In this document: piece after piece, positions 14,321 through 16,947 of the stretch
Layout of the letters: every line of letters starts with the position of its first letter
Position numbering within the stretch: the stretch's first letter is position 1
From: an uncultured Acidimicrobiaceae bacterium
Lineage (GTDB): Bacteria > Actinomycetota > Acidimicrobiia > Acidimicrobiales > RAAP-2
Direction: 5' to 3'
Assembly (NCBI GenBank): GCA_937975915.1
Contig: CALJTY010000020.1
Coordinates: 1-16,947 of the forward strand
DNA: 16,947 bases
The notes under the pieces: generated by a model
Told to the model about the DNA's origin: nothing
The model's database searches: none
Seen by the model: the letters and a program-made list of their open reading frames with translations, nothing else
Position numbers and translations under genes: made by a program

Positions 14321-15763
14321 ATGAAGCTCGTTCGTTCAACATTTGTGATTGCCACACTCGCGCTCACCATGATGAGCGTCGTGCCCGCAAGCGCCGCTGG
14401 CCCGACATGGAAGGCTGCAGAAAACGTCAGCCTGCCTAGTGGAACGTCAAGCATCTACCAAGGGTGGCTGCCGTACTTGTCGTGTCCAACAGCCAACAAC
14501 TGCAGTGGTGCTGGAAGTGTGAGCGATTCATCGAACGCAGTGCAAGGTTTGTTGCTCAGTGAAACCAAGGGAGTATGGCAATCATCAGTTATGGGTTTGC
14601 CATCTAATGCAGCACGATCACCTGGTGTCATGGTCTACGCACTTGGATGCGCGAGTGAAGGCAACTGCGTCGCCGGAGGCCAGTACAGCGATACCAGCTC
14701 AAATGTTGACGCTTTCGTTGCAACTCAGTCCAGTGGAACGTGGGCTAGAGCCAGTGCCGTTACTTTGCCAACTGGTGCTGCTGCAACAGCGCAAAATGCA
14801 CAAGTGCATGGAGCGTCATGTTCATCTGCTGGCAACTGTGTTGTTCTTGGAACATACGTTGAAGCTGGAACCCCCGTGCAAAAGACACAGGGATTTGTAG
14901 CCAGCCAAGTTTCAGGAACGTGGCGCCAAGCTTCAAAGATCGTGCTTCCAACAACCACTAACGCCAACCCTTACGTTTCAGTTGCACAAATTTCTTGCTG
15001 GAGTACTGGAAACTGTAGCGCAATTGGTAATTACATTGACAGCAACAACGTAAGTCAGGGTTTCTTGTTGAATGAAGTTAATGGCACGTGGCAAACAGCA
15101 CAAAACGTTTCCACGCCTTCAAACACAAGTGCGTATGCCAACATCTCACTCAATGCACTCACCTGCGCCTCGGCCCAGAACTGCACCGCAATTGGAACAT
15201 ACGCAACTCGTACTGGTGCAAAAACACCATTTGTTGTTTCAGAAGTTAATGGTGTCTGGAAAAGAGCAACTGCACTAGTGCTGCCAAGTGACGCAGCTTC
15301 TAATCCGCGTGTGCTTCTTTACGGTTTCTCTGGCATTACATGTCCCACCGCTAACGACTGCGTCACCGGTGGCCAGTACTACACATCGACTGGTCAGTAT
15401 CAAGGATTCTTAGTCAACCAAGTGAACGGAAGCTGGAAGGCCGCCAAGACATTGGCGCTTCCAGGCGGGGCGCAACAAGCTGGAAAGAATGGTGGAGTTG
15501 TTGCATTCACTTGTTCAAGCGTTGGTAACTGCGCTGCTGCCTCTGCCTACCTCGACAGCTCAGGTAGTTACCAAGCAGGAATTGCTAATCAAGTAAATGG
15601 CACGTGGCAAGCAGTGTCAAAAATTACCTTGCCTAATGGCGCGACAACCGTAAGTCCCGCTGGTGGTGTGTACGGAGTTATTTGTCGTGGAACTAGTTGC
15701 ACTGCACTTGGTAGTTACCAAACAAGCTCCGGTGCTTACCAAGGCTTCACTGTTACTAATTAG
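14321..15763 (+). CDS. Secreted protein of eight Trp/Cys-pair repeats, probable beta-propeller
   Basis: The product is 480 residues. A clear Sec signal peptide (MKLVRS, a hydrophobic stretch at 8-21, then PASA with cleavage near residue 25) precedes a body built entirely of eight units of about 57 residues. Each unit has a Trp (30, 86, 141, 201, 257, 313, 372, 429), a following LP-type turn in most units, and a Cys pair of the form C-x5-C (55/61, 110/116, 167/173, 226/232, 282/288, 341/347, 398/404) or C-x4-C in the last (455/460). The pairs probably form disulfides outside the cell. The chain begins with the TW strand and ends with YQGF, so N- and C-terminal pieces could complete one blade. 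I start at the ATG at 14321; a TTG nine codons earlier would spoil the signal peptide. No anchor or enzyme motif is seen. Function unknown. Confidence 0.85.
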   Translation: MKLVRSTFVIATLALTMMSVVPASAAGPTWKAAENVSLPSGTSSIYQGWLPYLSCPTANNCSGAGSVSDSSNAVQGLLLSETKGVWQSSVMGLPSNAARSPGVMVYALGCASEGNCVAGGQYSDTSSNVDAFVATQSSGTWARASAVTLPTGAAATAQNAQVHGASCSSAGNCVVLGTYVEAGTPVQKTQGFVASQVSGTWRQASKIVLPTTTNANPYVSVAQISCWSTGNCSAIGNYIDSNNVSQGFLLNEVNGTWQTAQNVSTPSNTSAYANISLNALTCASAQNCTAIGTYATRTGAKTPFVVSEVNGVWKRATALVLPSDAASNPRVLLYGFSGITCPTANDCVTGGQYYTSTGQYQGFLVNQVNGSWKAAKTLALPGGAQQAGKNGGVVAFTCSSVGNCAAASAYLDSSGSYQAGIANQVNGTWQAVSKITLPNGATTVSPAGGVYGVICRGTSCTALGSYQTSSGAYQGFTVTN

Positions 15764-15773
15764 TCCCAGCCTC

Positions 15774-15779
15774 TACGCT
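15774..15779 (+). promoter_or_regulatory. -10 box for the leaderless MFS gene
   Basis: TACGCT is followed after 6 bases by the GTG at 15786, with no Shine-Dalgarno between them. This is the spacing of a leaderless transcript. The -35 region is not convincing. Confidence 0.45.
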
Positions 15780-15785
15780 GTCTAA

Positions 15786-16947
15786 GTGTCCGGGCTACTA
15801 ATTGACTTTCGGCCCTTTCGAGGGAACAAAGACTTTACGTTGCTCTTTGTTGGACAGTTTGTTTCATTGCTCGGCAGCAATCTCACAACTGTTGCAATTC
15901 CGTATCAGATTTATTTAGATACCCACTCAAGCCTTTGGGTCGGAATTACCAGCTTGATTCAACTCCCCCTGCTCATCATTGGTTCTCTCTGGGGAGGAGC
16001 AGTTGGTGACCGAGTTAATCGTCGCTTGCTTCTCACGCTCACTTCACTTGGCCTTGGAATGCTGAGTGTTCTACTTGGCATTAATGCACAGTCGCACAGC
16101 AAAAACATTGCAGTGCTGATTATCCTTGCAGCACTTAGTGCCGGACTGGCTGGATTTTTAGGACCACTGCGCGGCGCGGTAATTCCAACAATTGTTCCAC
16201 CCGATCAACTTCTCGCAGCAAACTCACTTTTCCAGTTGACATTCCAGACAGGCTTTCTTGTCGGACCAGCAATAGCTGGCGTGCTTATCGCCGCAGTTGG
16301 TGTGCCGTCTTGTTATTTGATTGACGCATGTACGTTTGCGATGCTTTCGCTATCTGCATACTTTCTTTCACCACTTCCACCGGTTTCGTCACCCGGAGAG
16401 CGCGCAATACTTAAATCGATTCGCGATGGCTTTAGCTATGTTCGAAAATCAAAAGTTATTCAAGGCGTCTATCTCGTAGACCTCAACGCAATGATCTTTG
16501 GAATGCCGCGTGCACTCTTTCCGGCATTTGCTCTCAGCGTCTATCACGCTGGTCCACGAGCTCTTGGGCTTTTATTTTCTGCACCTGCGATTGGTGGTGT
16601 TCTAATTTCGCTGATTAGTGGATGGGTTAACAACATTCAGCGACAAGGAAGGTTTGTAGTTCTTTCAGTAATTGCGTGGGGTGTTGCAATCGCTCTCTTC
16701 GGTGCCGTTCACGTGCTCTGGCTGGGAGTTGTCTTCCTTGCAATTGCAGGTGGCGCAGATGCACTATCGGCGATATTTAGAAACACAATTTTGCAAAGCG
16801 CATTGCCCAATGAGTATCGAAGTCGAATTGCATCCATTCAGATTGCAGTTGTCACTGGCGGTCCACGCATAGGCGACATGGAATCAGGTGTTGTTGCGGG
16901 GCTAGTTTCGACCGAGTTCTCAGTCATTAGTGGTGGTATTGCCTGTG
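15786..16947 (+). CDS. MFS transporter, EntS/MFS_3-like exporter (3' end outside window)
   Basis: The frame is open from a GTG at 15786 to the right edge: 387 residues and no stop. The opening FRGNKDFTLLFVGQFVSLLGSNLTTVAIPYQIY is typical of the enterobactin-exporter-like MFS subgroup. The MFS loop 2-3 motif is present as GGAVGDRVNRR (70-80), and the late GGPRIGDMESG segment is also characteristic. About ten hydrophobic helices are visible in what is here, so one or two helices and the tail are missing. Members of this group export siderophores, drugs or other metabolites; the substrate is unknown. Proximity to furA might hint at metal-related export, but a terminator and the secreted-protein gene lie between, and this gene has its own -10-like box, so I give that little weight. 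Confidence 0.9.
   Translation, partial: MSGLLIDFRPFRGNKDFTLLFVGQFVSLLGSNLTTVAIPYQIYLDTHSSLWVGITSLIQLPLLIIGSLWGGAVGDRVNRRLLLTLTSLGLGMLSVLLGINAQSHSKNIAVLIILAALSAGLAGFLGPLRGAVIPTIVPPDQLLAANSLFQLTFQTGFLVGPAIAGVLIAAVGVPSCYLIDACTFAMLSLSAYFLSPLPPVSSPGERAILKSIRDGFSYVRKSKVIQGVYLVDLNAMIFGMPRALFPAFALSVYHAGPRALGLLFSAPAIGGVLISLISGWVNNIQRQGRFVVLSVIAWGVAIALFGAVHVLWLGVVFLAIAGGADALSAIFRNTILQSALPNEYRSRIASIQIAVVTGGPRIGDMESGVVAGLVSTEFSVISGGIAC

Noticed and set aside
1..16947. CRISPR array, insertion sequence, prophage or toxin-antitoxin pair
   Set aside because: No regularly spaced repeats, transposase, integrase or toxin-like small gene pair could be seen; the gene content is ordinary chromosomal.

Overview
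The window most resembles the chromosome of an actinobacterium of moderate G+C. The pointers are: an HdrD-like four-cluster Fe-S reductase of the actinobacterial type next to a dCTP deaminase that looks like the bifunctional form; a furA-katG pair; an Amt/P-II locus preceded by a GlnR-type four-half-site motif; and several genes that start with GTG a few bases after a TANNNT box, as leaderless actinobacterial mRNAs do. A free-living aquatic lineage is possible, but that is a guess. I see no insertion sequence, phage gene, integrase, CRISPR array or origin.

Layout. Positions 1-2329 (minus strand): a secreted family-5 substrate-binding protein, followed by an ABC ATPase cut by the window edge, with no permease between them. 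Positions 2510-3376 (plus): an alpha/beta hydrolase that diverges from this transporter. Positions 3457-7101 (minus): two tandem amt-glnK cassettes with the same internal architecture. The upstream cassette, read first, encodes an Amt with Glu in place of the first pore histidine. The downstream cassette keeps the normal His pair and has a GlnR-like box and a possible Shine-Dalgarno-masking hairpin before it. Positions 7148-9817 (minus): a membrane-anchored Fe-S oxidoreductase and dcd. A tRNA-Gly(CCC) at 9907-9980 begins a plus-strand half: an EamA-type transporter, a small membrane protein, furA, katG with a strong terminator, a secreted eight-repeat protein, and an MFS exporter cut by the right edge.

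How the parts fit. The Amt/P-II block is a nitrogen-scavenging module: Amt conducts or transports ammonium, and each P-II protein probably gates its partner Amt in response to nitrogen and energy status. FurA next to KatG is the usual actinobacterial peroxide-defence pair. The secreted protein has eight Trp/Cys-pair units arranged so that the two ends could complete one blade, which suggests a closed propeller.

No wholly new system is evident. The points most worth following up are the duplicated amt-glnK locus with one His-to-Glu pore and apparently asymmetric regulation, a perfect 17-bp hairpin inside the first codons of the ABC ATPase, and the eight-unit secreted repeat protein.
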